A stretch of 64,000 nt of DNA from Beijerinckiaceae bacterium (lineage in GTDB: Bacteria > Pseudomonadota > Alphaproteobacteria > Rhizobiales > Beijerinckiaceae): positions 1 through 64,000 of the forward strand of contig CANGFE010000002.1 of NCBI GenBank assembly GCA_947453155.1, in the 5' to 3' direction. The position numbers were made by a program, and so were the translations under genes. How positions within the stretch are numbered: the stretch's first letter is position 1; each line of letters starts with the position of its first letter. The notes beneath the pieces are model-generated. The model had not been told where the DNA came from, searched no databases, and saw only the letters and a list, made by a program, of their open reading frames with translations. Positions 63,039 through 64,000 of the stretch are shown here, piece after piece.

Positions 63039-63542
63039 ATGTCATTCATTGCGCTTCTTATTTTCCCGATTTTCATGGCCTATTCGGCGGCCTCTGATCT
63101 GCTCACCATGCGTCTGTCTAATCGCCTCACGGCGTCACTGGGCGTCGCATTTCTGGTGATGGCGCTGCTCACGCGCATGCCGATGGAGATTTTTCTCGCT
63201 CATTTTGGCAGCGGTGTTTTCATGCTGCTCATCGGCTTTGGCATGTTCTCACGCGGCTGGATTGGCGGTGGGGATGCGAAACTGGCGGCCGGCATTGCGC
63301 TCTGGATCGGGTGGGCCAACCTGCTTGATTATCTGCTGCTCGCGACAATGGCTGGCGGCGTCTTATCGCTGATTGTTCTCCAATGGCGGCGCATGACGAT
63401 TCCAGCGCTGCTCGTCAATGTCACGTGGTTGACGCGCCTGCATGATCGCAATGAGGGCGTGCCCTATGGCGTGGCACTCGCGCTCGCAGCGCTGCATGTT
63501 TACGCGCAAGCGCCGATCACCAAATTGATCCTGCAAATCTGA
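63039..63542 (+). CDS. cpaA: Prepilin peptidase CpaA (A24 family)
   Basis: AYSAASDLLTMRLSNRL; GWIGGGDAKLAAGIALWIG; adjacent to flp genes. Confidence 0.9.
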   Translation: MSFIALLIFPIFMAYSAASDLLTMRLSNRLTASLGVAFLVMALLTRMPMEIFLAHFGSGVFMLLIGFGMFSRGWIGGGDAKLAAGIALWIGWANLLDYLLLATMAGGVLSLIVLQWRRMTIPALLVNVTWLTRLHDRNEGVPYGVALALAALHVYAQAPITKLILQI

Positions 63543-63547
63543 GCCCG

Positions 63548-63562
63548 TTAACACTCGGTTAA
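63548..63562. promoter_or_regulatory. CtrA-type box TTAA-N7-TTAA upstream of cpaB
   Basis: TTAACACTCGGTTAA, about 76 bp before the cpaB ATG. Confidence 0.5.
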
Positions 63563-63638
63563 CCATGTTCACGCGTATATATCGTTACGTAGTTTTCGAA
63601 AATATTGACACTTCTTTGGAGCCAGGCGGACGAGGCGA

Positions 63639-64000
63639 ATGAAGCGGCTGCGCATATTGATGTTGGGATTGGCGCTCGCGGCGGGCGGGACGGCGCTCGT
63701 CATCATGAACAATGCGCCAGCACCTGTGCGCAATGTCGTGTCTGCGCCCGCACCAAATATCGCCACAGAAGATGTGGCGGTTGCCGCCAATGATCTGCCA
63801 CTTGGCCGCGCCCTGTCTGATGCGGATGTGTCATGGCAAAAATGGCCGCAAGCCAATGTGCAACCGGGCATGATCACGCGCCGGCAGGTTGAAGACTTGC
63901 GCGGTGCCTTTGTGCGCCAAGTCATTATCGCGGGCGATCCGATCCGCCGTGAAAAATTGCTCCGCACAGGCCGCGCCTCTGGTTATCTTGCGGCAACCTT
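63639..64000 (+). CDS. cpaB: Flp pilus assembly protein CpaB, 5' part (runs off window)
   Basis: MKRLRILMLGLALAAGGTALVIMNN...VAVAANDLPLGRALSDADVSWQKWPQANVQPGMITRRQ. Confidence 0.9.
   Translation, partial: MKRLRILMLGLALAAGGTALVIMNNAPAPVRNVVSAPAPNIATEDVAVAANDLPLGRALSDADVSWQKWPQANVQPGMITRRQVEDLRGAFVRQVIIAGDPIRREKLLRTGRASGYLAAT

Overview
The window is about 64 kb of gene-dense chromosome from an alphaproteobacterium, most likely Rhizobiales/Hyphomicrobiales judging from protein content and gene order. Most of it is housekeeping sequence. Main blocks: (i) a RelE/HigB-like toxin-antitoxin module at the left edge, then hrcA; (ii) an approximately 11-gene urea uptake and urease block on the minus strand (urtABCDE-ureD-ureAB fusion-ureC-ureE-ureF-ureG), flanked by Kef antiporter, transaldolase and two orphan Bug/TctC-type receptors; (iii) rdgB-hemW, an LpoA-like lipoprotein, rsmI-yraN, a secreted protein of unknown function, gshB, glnD and grpE; (iv) alkB, gpmA, dapB, a BrnTA module, pyrF, pmtA-like, dnaJ and dnaK; (v) an SsuABC-like ABC importer with OsmC; (vi) ogt, DUF2244, nth, uppP, GST, queG, an epimerase, an OlsB-like acyltransferase, yifB and hrpB; (vii) kup with a His-rich N-terminus, ugd, maeB, mutS and a phosphohexomutase; (viii) the start of a tad/Flp pilus locus (two flp pilins, cpaA, cpaB truncated by the window end). 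I found no rRNA, convincing tRNA, CRISPR array, transposase or prophage. I found no clearly new multi-gene system. The best leads are regulatory: candidate RpoH-type promoters with the same CTTG-N17 spacing at hrcA, grpE and dnaK; an exact TTAA-N7-TTAA CtrA-type box before cpaB; dyad or tandem operators at both TA modules; a strong hairpin between urtA and urtB; and a dispersed palindromic repeat family. The His-rich Kup N-terminus and a few uncharacterised proteins also merit a look. All calls come from reading the sequence and supplied translations; no database search was run.
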